Notes: a model not told the origin generated them from the sequence alone. Counted from the stretch's first letter, positions 10,505-22,118 are shown. The stretch: 64,000 nt of DNA from Henricia sp. BOLD:AAB3569 (GCA_037783545.1 JBBELK010000293.1:1054001-1118000); one strand, 5' to 3'. Numbers and translations: made by a program.

Positions 10505-11493
10505 CACCGTGTTTACACTGGTCCCGAGCTCGGGATCAAGATTGACCCCCTGATAAGAATGTGTTGATGTTAACCGCAATGGTCTCGAGTGCCGCGTTTA
10601 TATCTGTTGTTGATCCCGAGCGCGGAGCCAGAAGTTGCAGTCAAAGGTCAAGCTAACGCAGCAGAATTCCGAGATGTTCCGTCTAGTTTAGCCATTATTT
10701 CTGCGCTGGCCCAAATGTCCAAAAACTTCGCCAGTTTGTCGTTGCTCCACGAGCGCCCGCGAACTTCGTTTGCCATCTTTTCACACGAAGACAACTCGAC
10801 TCGGCTACTTCGTCTTCGTCAACTTCTCTTCACGACGAAATAATGTCAACTTATGCTATGTCGGAAATCGTTGAATGACACTCCGAAATCCTTGATATAA
10901 CAACTAAAAACTAAGCTGTATGATAATGACAAAGTGTCGCTAGATAGTTGCAGAAAGTAGAGAAGTTGCAGAAAGTAGAGGAAATACAGAAACACTTTTT
11001 CTCAACGTGTGAAGTTTGTATCGGACACGCAAAAGAGATTGCTGAATGCAGGATACCAATTACGTTTGTAGTACGTTGTGTTTTCGTAACGGACACCAGC
11101 GATCGAGATTCTCAGCGTTGCATCACATGAGTCGCGTCGGGGTATCATGCATTTTGTCATGGCATTCTTGCCTGCACACAATGCATGGAACCAGTGGTAC
11201 CTGTGTGCGTGTATACATATACTACGTGTACACGTGTACATAATACGAGCGCGGGCTCCCCTGGAATTTTCGCGCGCTTTAGCCCGCAACAGGATGTGGG
11301 GAAGATTTATTGCCCAGCTAACCGCAAACTGATCCCGAGCTCGGGATCGAACCCTCCGCCATCGCGAGACCAAAATCTCGGGGTCTGATCCGGGGCCAGT
11401 TTGGTTCCGAGAGCGTTTACACATATTTGTGATCCGGTGCTGATCCCGAGCTCGGTGTTCGATCCCGAGCTCGGGATCAAGTGTAAACACGGT
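10505..11493 (+). repeat. Long inverted-repeat element with GAGCTCGGGATC ends, copy 1
   Basis: A 990-bp element opening caccgtgtttacactggtcc and closing aagtgtaaacacggtg. Palindromes of the form gatcccgagctcgggatc lie at both ends, and an inner pair flanks gttaaccgcaa. Related material is at 15532-15890 (left part only) and 17791-18254 (inverted and shorter). The internal 11002-11523 frame has no recognisable domain. Structure suggests a non-autonomous DNA transposon. Confidence 0.85.
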
Positions 11494-11947
11494 GACAATG
11501 GTTGGTATTTCAAAACACTGCACCCAATGTCATACAGTTTTGAAGTCTTTTGGAAAGATAAGATTACAAAAGAATGAAGCTTGTTTGTGCTTGAAAGTTC
11601 ATCCTGCATGTATCAGGGCACCTACCGTAGCATGAACAATCAGTCAGTATGCTAGTACCGGGTATGTTATTCAAAACACATTGATCTCATCAAAGCATAA
11701 CGCCCACACACATATTGGTAACTAAAATTATACAGGGCCAGACAAAACAGTGCATGCATTGTGCACACGTACGTATGTATGTATAGTATGCGCCTACATA
11801 AAAAACATACAGGCCTGTAACTACGAAAGGTGTACGTACATGTATATAGTATGCGCTTACATAAAAAACATACAGGCCTGTAACTACGAAAGGTGTTTTT
11901 CTGTTGTACGCGTACAAATCAGCTGAAGACCGTCTAAAACAAGCACT

Positions 11948-12455
11948 TAAAGCCTAGCGTACATCGACATTGCAACTGGAAGGAACTAGTGGCAACTGGT
12001 GTTTTCGGCAACTGGAAGCAACTCGCGGCAACTGGGAGCATTAACTGATTAGTTGCTAAAAAATGTCAATGTGCGCATACATTGTATATACTTGCAACTA
12101 CTGGCAACTGGAAAAATCCCAGTTGCCGCGAGTTGCTCATGTTCTACTTTCTGGCAATTAGTTGTACCCAGTTGAGTAGATGTACACGTAGTTGCAACTA
12201 GTTGCTGTCAGTTGCACGTGTGTGTCTGAATACGTGCGCGCACATCGACAGCTGTTGCTTCCAGTTGCAAGGTCAATGTACTCTTGGCTTTACCGAGTTG
12301 CCGTGTCGATGTGCACGCTCTGAAAACTGGACCTTCTCAGTTGCCGATAGTTGCTCAACTAATCAGTTGCCGTCGATGATCGCACTCTGCACACATCGAC
12401 AGCAACTGATCAGTTGAGTTGCTTCCAGTTACAATGTCGATGTACGCTAGGCATA
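11948..12455. repeat. CCAGTTGC-rich foldback element, copy 2
   Basis: Same family as 1878-2373: it begins taaagcctagcgtacatcgac and ends tcgatgtacgctaggc. The interior is a lattice of GCAACTGG/CCAGTTGC words. The left flank reads TTAA. The block order differs from copy 1, implying internal rearrangement. It lies in the PDCD4 intron between exons 2 and 3. Confidence 0.9.
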
Positions 12456-13025
12456 AAAGTCGTCTACTACGACGCAGTTTTTGTTGCAGGCAGACAAAGT
12501 GATACCTCATTTCAAATGCCCGTCTTTTAACGAACAACGGAAATTCTTAAACATGGGTATGGGGTAGTTTTGCAGACGTTTAGCGTCATTTCAAACCAAG
12601 CAGTAGACGAGGAAACTTGGTATGGACGCGCTGCAGATAATGGAACTTGCCCAAGAAGAGGCCAACAAAATTGAAAATCTTTGACAATCCTATTCGGGCG
12701 TTCCGGAAAAGATGCATACATATCTCTTGCAATGCGCTTCCACGCAACAGACTTTCTTTCATTGGCTCTAACATCAGACGTACCTATTTTACCGCATATG
12801 GCATGACTTTGGCATAGGGTCTAATTGTCTCTATGAGAGTTCTTCTCTCATCTGGCAGAACATTTTCACTACGGTGTCTTTTGCCCTCTGCCATGGTGAT
12901 CACTGGGTCTACATATTGGCAAGTGAACTGGACCACACGAATGCCCTAACATACACTCCTTTTGCACCCCACTATAGTTTGCAAAAACTACTGCAAAGGA
13001 GTGTAGCCCCAATATAACCTGACTG
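12456..13025. other. PDCD4 intron sequence, no gene seen
   Basis: No exon recognised on either strand. A short inverted pair at 12952-13007 (acactcctttgca / tgcaaaggagtgt) forms a small hairpin. The rest shows nothing I can name. Confidence 0.5.
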
Positions 13026-13355
13026 TATTAGGCCAAACAAAATGAATGGTGTGTTTATACAGTAACCCGACCTACCTGGAATTTTTGAGGCCAAATTGCG
13101 GACCTCATTGCCAATTTTCAAGTTGATAATTTTTAATGAGCACTATTTGCAATAATTTCCAACGAACATAACATTTTCTACACTTGTACATGAACATGGT
13201 CAATAGTGTTAATAGTGAGTTTCGAACATTGCAAAACAACACGCAAATGCATGAACTGAAATGTAAAAAGAAATGACAACATAAAATAATTTTCCTACCT
13301 ACCAACCTGGATTTTGTTTAGGACGTAAACGCACAATTTATTTTGTTTGGCCTTA
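13026..13355. repeat. Foldback MITE with ttaggccaaacaaaat ends
   Basis: Inverted ends ttaggccaaacaaaatgaat and attttgtttggcctta bracket about 330 bp, with inner partial pairs around ctacctggaattttt and ccaacctggatttt. Short, non-coding and located in a PDCD4 intron. The TTA flanks on both sides are consistent with TTAA or TTA targeting. Confidence 0.8.
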
Positions 13356-14519
13356 TGCAAATTAGAAGTCTTACCATTGTCGACTTAGGCGTGTATAAGG
13401 CGCTGATAACAAACACAGCTGTTTAAAATATTTTGTAATGAGCGCTTAAATAAGTTACTTAGCAATACGCGTACAAGTCCGTTTTTAATCCACGTCTAAT
13501 CTTTAAACGCGCATAGAGATAAGCACCCGTTAGACACCTTTCGTAGTTACAGGCCATTGTGTTTATTTGTATGCATGCACACATGGGGTAATTGTATGAA
13601 GCTTTAATTAATTTGGCTGTAATTGATGTGTTTGTATAGGAATTATTTTGTGCAGTAAATAAATTTTTATCTACATGTATTTGGACTCTAACACAACCTT
13701 TGACCATCTCTGGTTAAATAACTAACTGGCGCTCAACTGGATTGTAAACATCGTTAGACCTGGGGAAAAATTGTGTGCTGAACCAGATGTGCAGAATCAA
13801 CAGTGGAACGATCATTTTTGGGGGGCCAAAATCCATGAAATATGCCATTTTATAAAAATGGTACAAGTGTGCGAACCTGCACAAATAATGCCCACACTGT
13901 GCCCGAGTGATGACATTTTCACACATCAGCATCCAACATGTTATTTTTTTTAAAATTATTTAACTCCAGAATGTCTGCAAAATTTCGGAGAATTGAAAAG
14001 TGTGAGGGTAAAAATAAAAATAATTGTATAAATGTGCACCCACCCCCACCCTGAAAAAAATAAGCTCAATGTTGTATGTCTTTGCAATTAAATCAAAACT
14101 AGTGACATAAAACACCTGCAAAAACAACTTTCAAACAGTATCCAGCAATCTTTCTGAACCTGCATGTTGAAACAAACAGGTCGTTAAAACTAACGAAGCA
14201 CACATACAACTGAAAAGCCTGAAGTTGTACAAGTACATACATGTACACGTATGGGGCAACTCATTTCTTCTGATCTTAAAAAAAATGCAAACACGAACCG
14301 AAAGAATGCCTAAAAATGTTATCTTAACCCCAATGACACTATTTAAAACAGTAAAGGGTAATATTTTGCAGGATATGTTGCACTGTAAACTACGTTTACT
14401 TTGCTCAGCTGAGAGTTGTTGAACTAGACAAGTTGGCCTTGGTGCCCTTTGAAATTCTGACAAAATCAAGGGTGGAGTGACCTGCCCCATATATTTTCAA
14501 AATGTGAATCTGTACTGAC
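13356..14519. other. PDCD4 intron sequence, no gene seen
   Basis: AT-rich intron with no repeat or exon I can support. The longest frame (14131-14490, minus) overlaps the exon 2 donor side and has no family resemblance. Confidence 0.5.
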
Positions 14520-14623
14520 CTGTACGTCTGAGTCATAGTTGGGGTCATTGACATCTTGACAGTTGGCATCATTCTCCTCATACAAGCCAGGGGGACCCCA
14601 GGTACCTTTGCCCCCTGCTCCAC
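14520..14623 (-). CDS. PDCD4: PDCD4 exon 2 (linker before first MA3)
   Basis: Two bases plus 34 codons, completing Gly 98 and giving residues 99-132. The acceptor is GCCACAG and the donor CAG|GTCAGT. The translation GAGGKGTWGPPGLYEE continues to VNDPNYDSDVQ. It matches the vertebrate PDCD4 linker GAGGKGVWGTPGQVYD...VKDPNYDDDQE very closely. The phase-1 entry joins exactly to exon 1, which ends GLPKKG. An alternative donor 6 bases upstream (GAC|GTACAG) would remove two residues; the chosen site has the better consensus. Confidence 0.94.
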
Positions 14624-14710
14624 CTGTGGCGTAATAACAAACAAATCCAAAAGAAGTTATGTTAAATTCCCTCTTCTCTGGCAAATATTGTCAATTCAAA
14701 ATATTGTTTG

Positions 14711-15153
14711 AAGCCTAGCATACATCGACCTTGCAACTGGAAGCAACAATTAGTGGCAATTGGCGTTTCGGGACCTCGAAGCAACTTGCGGCAACTGATC
14801 AGTTGCTGTATGCGCACTTGCAACTACTGCAACTGGAAAAATCCCAGTTGCCACGAGTTGCTCATATTCTACTTTCTGGCAACTAGTTGTACCCAGTTGC
14901 GGTCAGTTTCGTCGATGTATGCATACTTGCAATGTAGATGCTGTTAGTTGCAAGGGTCAGTGTACTTTAGTTGCCGTGTGGATGTGCGTGCTCTGGAAAT
15001 GTAGACATGGCTGGATGCTCCCAGTTGCCGCTAGTTAATTGTGCAACTAATTAGTTGCTGTCTACCCATGTGCGCGCTACGCACACATCGACAGCAACTG
15101 ATTAGTTGAGTTGCTTCCAGTTGCAAGGTCGATGTACGCTACATGTAGGCTTA
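14711..15153. repeat. CCAGTTGC-rich foldback element, copy 3
   Basis: Third copy of the family: it starts aagcctagcatacatcgacc and ends ggtcgatgtacgct...aggctta. It lies in PDCD4 intron 1, 88 bp from the exon 2 acceptor. The acatgt insertion near its right end is private to this copy. Confidence 0.9.
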
Positions 15154-15205
15154 AAGCGCTGGTATGGAAAAACCAAGGATTGGGTTTAATCCTGAATCAT
15201 GCAAA

Positions 15206-15378
15206 TAGACTGCCGAAGTACTTGCGTCATATTTTGTTACAGGCAATGGGCTCTAAACTACAAATCACTCAACCGTGTCCTTGTGCTTGTGCTTTTGCAC
15301 TGGTACCTTTGCCGACGGCCATGATAGTTTAGAGCCAATTACCATGGCAACGCATGTCACACTTCGGCTGTCTATTCT
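15206..15378. repeat. Foldback MITE with agactgccaaagtga-type ends, copy 1
   Basis: Inverted arms carry gcaatgggctctaaact on the left and agtttagagccaatta on the right, joined around gtgcttttgcactggta. Further copies are at 15955-16115 and 47752-47929. Confidence 0.8.
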
Positions 15379-15531
15379 CATAATGTCTCAATTTGACATG
15401 AAAATGTAAATGAGCAACATTTTAAAAATATCCAAGCTTTTAAGAGGTTCGAGGGATTTTCCAATTTGCCATTAATTTTATTCGTGATCAAAGTTTTTAA
15501 TATTAAAACCACAGGTGGGGAAATGACAGAG

Positions 15532-15893
15532 ACCGTGTTTACACTGGTCCCGAGCTTGGGATCAAGATCGATCCCCTGATAAGAATGCAAAAAGTAATAA
15601 AGTAGCACTTAAAAGCTAACAAAATAATAAATGGTGCACAAGCCTTCGTAGCAACAACTACTTCATCAGATGCAATGAAGAAGTACCGGTAGTTGTTGCT
15701 ACGAAAGCTCATGCACCATTTATTATTTTGTTAGCTTTTAAGTGCTACTTTTTGCGTTATTTCGAAGCTAACACGGCTGATCTACCATTTTGATAAGAAT
15801 GCGTCAGTGTTAACCGCAATAATCCTTGAGTGCCGCGTTTACATTCTGTAGTTGATCTCGAGCTTGGTGCCAGAAGTTTCAGACAAGGGTCAT
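15532..15893 (+). repeat. GAGCTCGGGATC element, left fragment, split by an insertion
   Basis: It matches the first 130 bases or so of the 10505 copy (accgtgtttacactggtcc, ccctgataagaatg, gttaaccgcaat, gtgccgcgttta). It is interrupted at the gataagaatgc motif by the 202-bp insertion at 15589-15790. The right two-thirds of the element are absent. Confidence 0.85.
15589..15790. mobile_element. Hairpin element nested in another repeat, 12-bp target duplication
   Basis: A long hairpin with arms of about 70 bp: agtagcacttaaaagctaac...aatggtgca on the left, its complement on the right, loop near gatgcaatgaagaag. A short tail ending tctaccattt follows. Both sides are flanked by TGATAAGAATGC (15577-15588 and 15791-15802). 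The uninterrupted motif, once only, is in the sister element at 10505. That makes the insertion and its target duplication direct observations. Confidence 0.92.
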
Positions 15894-15954
15894 GCTCTAT
15901 GTGTGTATGTACTGATCAATGTGTGCATGGGTTGTGTATGTACAGCGTACAATA

Positions 15955-16115
15955 TAGACTGCCAAAGTGAATACGTCAGCTTTTGTTCGTTGCCTAGGCA
16001 ATTGGCTCTAAACTAAAAATCACTCGACCAGGTCCCTGTGCTTTTGCAAATCCAATGGTATTTTTTCCGACGGCCATGATAGTTTAGATCCAATTACCAT
16101 GGCAACACATGTCCG
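15955..16115. repeat. Foldback MITE with agactgccaaagtga ends, copy 2
   Basis: Same family as 15206-15378: tagactgccaaagtgaatac, then aattggctctaaact, then the complementary arm agtttagatccaatta. The outer right end is eroded. Confidence 0.8.
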
Positions 16116-17790
16116 TGGTCAATTTTCCTGAGCAGAAATTGGCCAGGAAAAGTAACCGCTGGACTTGGGAAAAGTTACTGAGAGGAAAACGTCCTAGGCT
16201 GTCCGCATTGTACCAATCATCTCGGTAATTTTTCCAAAAAAAGTCCAATGCGGACAGGCCCATAGCATCTCAAATTTATCATGTTTGTCTGACCATGTTT
16301 TGTCCCTGTAAAAAATGCTTGCTGTAAAAATGAACCAGCATAGTGAAAAACCAATCAAGAATGTTCCATTGTTTAAAACCCCAGGGTACCTACGCTAGTT
16401 ATAGTGGACCGTTAATTATTGATTGGAACGAGGGTGGTTTGTTTACATTTTCTTGTTTACATTGTCTATGAACAATTGAAAATAAGCATGAGTCACACTC
16501 ACAAGATTTTATGAGTGATAAATTTGAAAACACCTGTTGCACACATTAATACAAAACACAACGTACACAATGTCCCATAGACAGCGCACCTTTGGAGGTA
16601 CATTACCATCCAGACTTTCCAGCAGAGCGTAGATTAAAGACATTATATACTGAACACTGTAAAAATAGAATTTTGTCCAATCATATTTCAAAGTGTGAGA
16701 AATTTAGTGGCTGTTAATTTGTCACCGCACAGCTACCAGTATTCTATTTCAGCTTGTGAACACCACTGGCTATTCATGTAATTTGATCAAGGACGAAACA
16801 TTATCGAATTGGCTAAATGCCAAGTTATTAGTTGACTATGAAAACTACACAGGTACACTGTATGTGCGACCTAAATGAATTTTTGTATGGATGTATTAAA
16901 AGCATTTTTCCCTGCCTAAACCATTCTTCCTCCATGCCTAAACTAAGGACAATTCTATATAGCCCTTAACTCAAGCCATGCATGCCCTGCTGATCACAAC
17001 ACCAGGGACAATCTTGAAAAGTCGCAATGTGTTAATTGCGAATCCAGGAAGTGTGTACACAAACTATTTGTGTATTGGTATGACAACTACATGTACATTG
17101 TACTTTGGCCAGTGCACCATGACATGAACTAATAGCAGTAAACAAACCAAGATAAGGCCAAGAAGAAAAAATACCTCCGTTTCCTATTACATCCAAAAAT
17201 ATTCAGGGTGGAAAATATCTTTTTATTTTGCTCAAAAGTTTTTCAGCCGAAAATATTAGGGTATTTTTTTTATCACTTGCACATTACAACATTGCAAATA
17301 TACAAAAGTGAGCCACTTTTTCATGCTTTGAAGGGGTAAAAAAAATAAAGGCGATGTACACAAAATTTAGGTTTTAGGTAGGCACAAGTTTTTATTATTT
17401 ATTGATTTTTGAACAAAAAGATATAGGTTCTGCACAATTTTCAAGGTTGGGGCGGGTAAAAGGAAACACAGCTATTTTCTTTCTTGGCCTAAACTGCAAT
17501 CTGTGACTTTGTTCATTGTTTTTCAAGTTTCAACAACAGTGAAGATCAAGGTTTCATACAATTCCATGTACGCACAATTTGTGGGGTACTGTGTTCTGCA
17601 GTGGTTTGGGTCCTTGACTGGAAAGAATTGGGAAGTTGATCATGGCTATTTAGACCTTGTGTGCAAAACATATGTATGAGACAGGCTGACAAATTTCTAA
17701 GTGTTTCCTTACAAGATCATGCCTCATGGTCCGGGCCTAATCCATATCTGATCATATGATCCCGAGAACGTTTACATTCAGTCTGACATT
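16116..17790. other. PDCD4 intron 1 sequence, no gene or repeat recognised
   Basis: About 1.7 kb without a convincing exon or element. There is a weak inverted pair around 16185-16262 (ctgtccgcattg / caatgcggacag), possibly a small decayed foldback. Otherwise AT-rich. Confidence 0.5.
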
Positions 17791-18254
17791 CACACCCTGT
17801 TTATACTTGATCCCGAGCTCGGGGTCGAACACCGAGCTCGGGATTAGCCCCTGATCACAAACTGAGAGTAAACGCTCTCGGGACCAATTTGGTCCCGGAT
17901 TAGACCCCAAGATTTTGGTCTTGCGTTGGCGGAGGTTTCGATCCTGAGCTCGCGATCAGTTTGCGGTTAGATTTAAAAGCAATTAATCTTTACTGCATCC
18001 TGCCACATCCACTCCACAGCCGTAGCGGGGAAAAGCCAGCGAAATTCAAGTGGCCTTGCACACTTGAATGTACATTATTGTTCTGTACGTGCACACACGT
18101 ACAGCATGACCTTTGACTGCAACTTCTGGCACCGCGCTCGAGATCAACTACTGAATGTAAACGCGGCGCTCAGAAACACTGCGGTTAACACCGACGTATT
18201 CTTATCAGGGGATCAATCTTGATCCCGAGCTCAGGACCAGTGTAAACACGGTGT
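17791..18254 (-). repeat. GAGCTCGGGATC element, inverted shorter copy
   Basis: It reads as the reverse of the 10505 family: acttgatcccgagctcgggg at the left, ttgatcccgagctcaggaccagtgtaaacacggtg at the right in two adjacent blocks, with the inner pair ggttaacaccg and gtttgcggttag. An extra terminal-like block (gagctcaggatcaagtgtaaacac) follows to about 18293, so the end is duplicated. Much of the centre seen in the 990-bp copy is missing. Confidence 0.85.
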
Positions 18255-18896
18255 TAGAGATGATTCTGAGCTCAGGATCAAGTGTAAACACAACAAAGAA
18301 AACTGGTTAAACTTCAATTTCCTGTATTTGTGCACCATTCTGCATTAACACAATCTGGAAATATCAGATGATCCCTCGTTACACTTGGGCATTCAAAGCA
18401 CTTGGTCAATTTGTACTTGGTGATTATGTAACACTTGATAAAGCAGTGCCAGGTGCAGTTACATCATCAAGGCTAGGAAATTAGGGCTCACCAACAATAC
18501 TGTTTACATTAAACACACCCCTACCAGTATCTGTGCCAAAGGTGTTTGTTATGGGTGGTTAAAAACAAACCAAGGACACAGCATGCCTTGCTAATCACAA
18601 AACATGTCAGTGTTCACCCATGGAGGAAGGAAAGACTCCTCCATGGTTCACCACAGTGTGTTTACATATTTTGAATGTTTCATTACTGGATTAAATTCAT
18701 CCAGATTGGTTAGTAAAAATTGTTCATATAAATGATACTTGATTCAATGTGTCATCCAAAAAAAAACCTGGGGCATAATTTAGTGGATCACTTGAGAACC
18801 TTGTGTACCCTAAAAAAAAAAGTAGTTATGGGTTCACAAGCTGCAATGTTTGAGGCACACTCTGTGAGGTGCATTTTATGTTCAAAAACTGTGACC

Positions 18897-19356
18897 AATG
18901 CATACATGTAGTTCCGATTTTGCCCAGTTAACCCGCCCCCCTTGGATATTGTTGCTATGGCTCACACGCTATCGTCAAAATGGCGACACACAATGCACAA
19001 AGCAATGGGACTTTCAACGGAAAGCACAGATTCATTGGAGAAAACTCAAAGGTACCCCCCGGTATTCATTTTTCAGGGTCGACAGTTATCTTAGAACACA
19101 CCGAGTAAAGGGCCAGTAATACAGGGATGTCATATCATGAAATACGTGCTTTCGTACCTTTGAACAAAGAAACGACCGGCATTGAAACCAAAAATTCACC
19201 CGGAACATCGCATACAACACTGTACAAATTGTATGGGGCAGAACATCGCGTGATGTTGTTGCAAACAATGCACTTTGACCTATGTGGGTGATCTCTGCTA
19301 GCTCTGTTGTGATTGGTCTGCGGGTTCGGTTGATTAACAGGTCAGAACTATGCATT
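18897..19356. repeat. MITE with aatgcatagttccga ends, copy 2
   Basis: A 460-bp sister of 6706-7160 in the same orientation, with a 4-5 bp expansion in the left end (aatgcatacatgtagttccga). Both copies lie in PDCD4 introns. Small indels break the open frame seen in copy 1. Confidence 0.92.
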
Positions 19357-20172
19357 TGCTTTGGAATATAAATGCGCAAACCTATGGAAGTATCATGCAA
19401 AAAGGACACATGAACTGAACCTTAATAAATTCATTATTTTTAGGTACATCACACCTAGAAATTTTCGAATCCCTATTCCTTCTTAAAATGCGTGCTACTC
19501 ATTCTATTGATCATGATCGTCCTGCTGGATTCTTTACTTGTCTGTTGTATTTCAGTAGTCATGAAATATTTTGCACAAAACTTCCGATCTCGACCAAATC
19601 TTGGGAAGATCCGCCTCGCACTCTCCTCCTTCGCAAAGCTCATAAAATTTGTGAACTCATGCATGTAAACTATTAGACGGGTTCCCGTATCCCAACTCGC
19701 CGTTGAACCAACTCAACCGTTGTGCATTTAGTACGCACAGCATTGGTAATGGTAAACGGTCGAGTTGGTAGCAGTGACCGAATATTCAAAAACTATTGGA
19801 ACCAGACAAGTGACAAGGGCAGTGCGCCACTGGACCTAATGCCTGCGAAGGGACCCTCGTTTTCAAAGGAACACTTGAAACTTTCTCACTGCTAAATTCA
19901 AGTTTCCTCGCTAAACGTACACTTTCTGGGGCATTAATGTCAATAGATCATGTCAATTTGGGAAGAATTAGTGGCGAAGGTGTATAGGCCTACATACATG
20001 GTATTTATAGGCTACCCTTCAATCCTAAATTTGAGTTTTTTCCCCATCAAACCTGCACCAAGTGATGCTTGATAAGTAACTTGAAGAAAAAAATATTAAT
20101 GGTCAATTTTTTAATTCTCACCAAAACGGAAAAAGAATATAAAAAGGCTAAAGTTAAGTAAAGTAGGCCTAC
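19357..20172. other. Proximal part of PDCD4 intron 1, nothing recognised
   Basis: Unique-looking intron DNA next to the exon 1 donor. A 62-codon plus-strand frame at 19488-19676 has no family resemblance. No element ends seen. Confidence 0.5.
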
Positions 20173-20464
20173 CTTTTTTAGGAAGGCCACGGCCTCGTCC
20201 ACTTCGAGACTTTCGCAAGTTTTTCTCCCTCTGTGACACGGTGACCATCCCGTTTACGGGTTCGGGCTCTGGCGTCGTCTCCTTGGAGGGACTCTTGCGG
20301 AGTCTGCGCTTGGCCTTCCGGGTGATTCTGCCCTCGAGAGCGGAGATTAAACCACCGTTCACACCGTCTCCTTCCCCCGAAGGATTGTTGTTGGTGTCCG
20401 CCTCCTCGTTCGACAGGTCTCCATTTTGTTCGACGAAATCCACAACTCGTGCGTCCACCTCCAT
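20173..20464 (-). CDS. PDCD4: PDCD4 exon 1 (programmed cell death 4, N-terminus)
   Basis: PDCD4 is a cytoplasmic/nuclear tumour suppressor. It binds the helicase eIF4A through two MA3 domains and blocks cap-dependent translation. This first coding exon gives 97 codons plus one base and starts at an ATG in good context (GAAATGG). It ends at GLPKKG with donor G|GTAGGC. The acidic start (residues 1-36) is followed by a basic stretch including KAKRRLRKSPS (about 50-60) and RSGRGRGLPKKG (88-98). Both match human PDCD4 (KAKRRLRKNSS, RSGKGRGLPKKG). The DSGxxS-type phosphodegron present at this point in the human protein is absent. The six exons in the window give 318 residues against about 469 in human. 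The missing C-terminal third is off the left edge. Confidence 0.95.
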
Positions 20465-20710
20465 TTCTCCGGTTTCGCTCGGCAGAATCGCCTTCTATCC
20501 TTCGCAACTCACCCTACTGAGTCTCCACTGTTCCCCCCAGATACTACTTAGACCGAAATTGAGGGGGAAAGTGGAGTATTTTACCCCGAAATCTATTGAG
20601 TTTTGGATACTAGTTCGTTGAAAGATGGTGTTGTTATGATTTTGCACACTATCTTCGCGCGAGCTCTCCGGAAATAGGACCTGGGATCACGTGACTGCCA
20701 AAACGTTCTT
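20465..20710 (-). promoter_or_regulatory. Probable PDCD4 5' UTR and promoter side
   Basis: The region just upstream of the PDCD4 ATG is GC-richer than its surroundings, has no clear TATA box and contains an E-box-type CACGTG near 20691. The call rests on position only. A non-coding first exon cannot be excluded, and the transcription start was not located. Confidence 0.35.
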
Positions 20711-21242
20711 TCATTGGACAACGTGGCCACACACGGGGTCACGCATGCAAATCACAACCATTGGGCTTTTCAAAATTTCGGCTTCGTCTCCGCCTCTGGC
20801 TCCGTCTCCATGTGGTTTACGTGGAGCCGGAGCCTGAGCCTGAGCCCAAGTCGAGATTTGGAAAAGGGCCCATAATGCTGGGGAAGCCAAAACAAAAACC
20901 CTTGCGGTTTTATAGTCAGGCTCGTGACCCCTTTGTCCGTGTATGAAACACTGAAATGAGTCGGGTACTGTACAAGTTATGTTTACATTTCCCTCGGGGG
21001 CTTGCATCATCATGTCAGCTGATGTCCCAGCTTGATTCACGCATATCAACAGAACATCAGGGACTGGAGGAGAAAAAAAATTATCCCCCAGGTCTCATAC
21101 GCGTTCGTCTAAAGGGCAATTTAATTACCTCCCACTGTCCCGGGGACCTGAAATTTGCTGGTGTATTTGTCGACCAATTGAATATAGTTATAGAGACGTT
21201 GTTTATATCAAAATTGTGGTAAATCTGGGAGAAAATCCACAG
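20711..21242. other. Intergenic sequence upstream of PDCD4
   Basis: GC-rich sequence with imperfect gagcc(t/g) repeats near 20825-20850. Overlapping frames on both strands are best explained by composition and show no domain. Confidence 0.4.
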
Positions 21243-21384
21243 TTTAAAGGCACAGGCTCGTCAGCAATGCGCGCGCGCCAAATTCGTACCACAACATACG
21301 CAGCTCCATAGCAAAGGCATGGAGCTGCGTATTTCGTGGCACGAATTTGGCGCGCGCGCATTGCTGACGACCCTGTGCCTTTAA
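21243..21384. repeat. GCGCGCC foldback MITE, copy 3
   Basis: The most complete copy: tttaaaggca...caatgcgcgcgcgcc...acgcagctccat, a short loop agcaaagg, then the whole complementary arm back to tgcctttaa. TTAA overlaps each end. Confidence 0.93.
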
Positions 21385-22118
21385 CTCTCGAAATCAAGTA
21401 CATGTCTCAAACTCAAAGAAGATTCTTTTTAAAAGATACCGTTGACGTTGTTTCCTTCTTACATTGAGATACGCACGATCGGGTTTCGCGACGATTTCAG
21501 TTTAGTTTTTACTTTTCAGTTTTCCTTCTCAATGTAGATAACAAAAAATTAAAATTATCGTCTTTTTTTGTAGATCCATGTGATCGGGACGAAGGGGGCG
21601 GGGTGGGGGCTGGCGCAAAAACATGCGGATTAATTAAATTTGGTGATTTAATTTGGTGAAGGGAAAATTCAGGTCGTACTTGATATTGATAATTATGACT
21701 GTATTCCACTTTTTCAAAACGAATGTTTATAATAATTTTGTATACTTATGCTTTTGGGTGTTAACAAACCATGCACACTGCATGGATTTAAAAGTTGGAG
21801 ATCTAACACTTGTATAGGCCTACTGTCCAAATGGGTTTCGTTCTAACCTGACAATCGTAGAAAAAACCTCCCCAAAAATACTGTCTATGGGAAGAAAACA
21901 GAAAATTTGCAATCTCCAATTTGGATGTGGAAGCCAAAAGGTTAGTGTATAGGTATCTCTGCTTTGCTTTATGTAAGCGGATAAATTACTTTACAAAACA
22001 TTGGTGACCTTTTGACGATATCCTTGAGAATGTACGGATTGAAAGCGTGAAATTTCAGAATGCTGGTAATGAGATTAATATGACAAATTATACGGTGTCA
22101 AAATCTCAACACCTATCA
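21385..22118. other. Intergenic, with a repeat shared with 49214-49572
   Basis: 21385-21840 is unclassified. From about 21840 (gaagaaaacagaaaatttgc, caatttggatgtggaagcc, atatccttgagaatgtacgg) the sequence matches, in reverse, the interior of the element at 49214-49572. It is therefore part of that family. Confidence 0.6.

Noticed and set aside
11002-11523. A 173-codon minus frame
   Set aside because: It crosses the right end of the GAGCTCGGGATC element, has no recognisable domain and is not shared by other copies.
20711-21049. A 112-codon minus frame upstream of PDCD4
   Set aside because: GC-rich and overlapped by frames on the other strand. No family resemblance or splice signals, so composition explains it.
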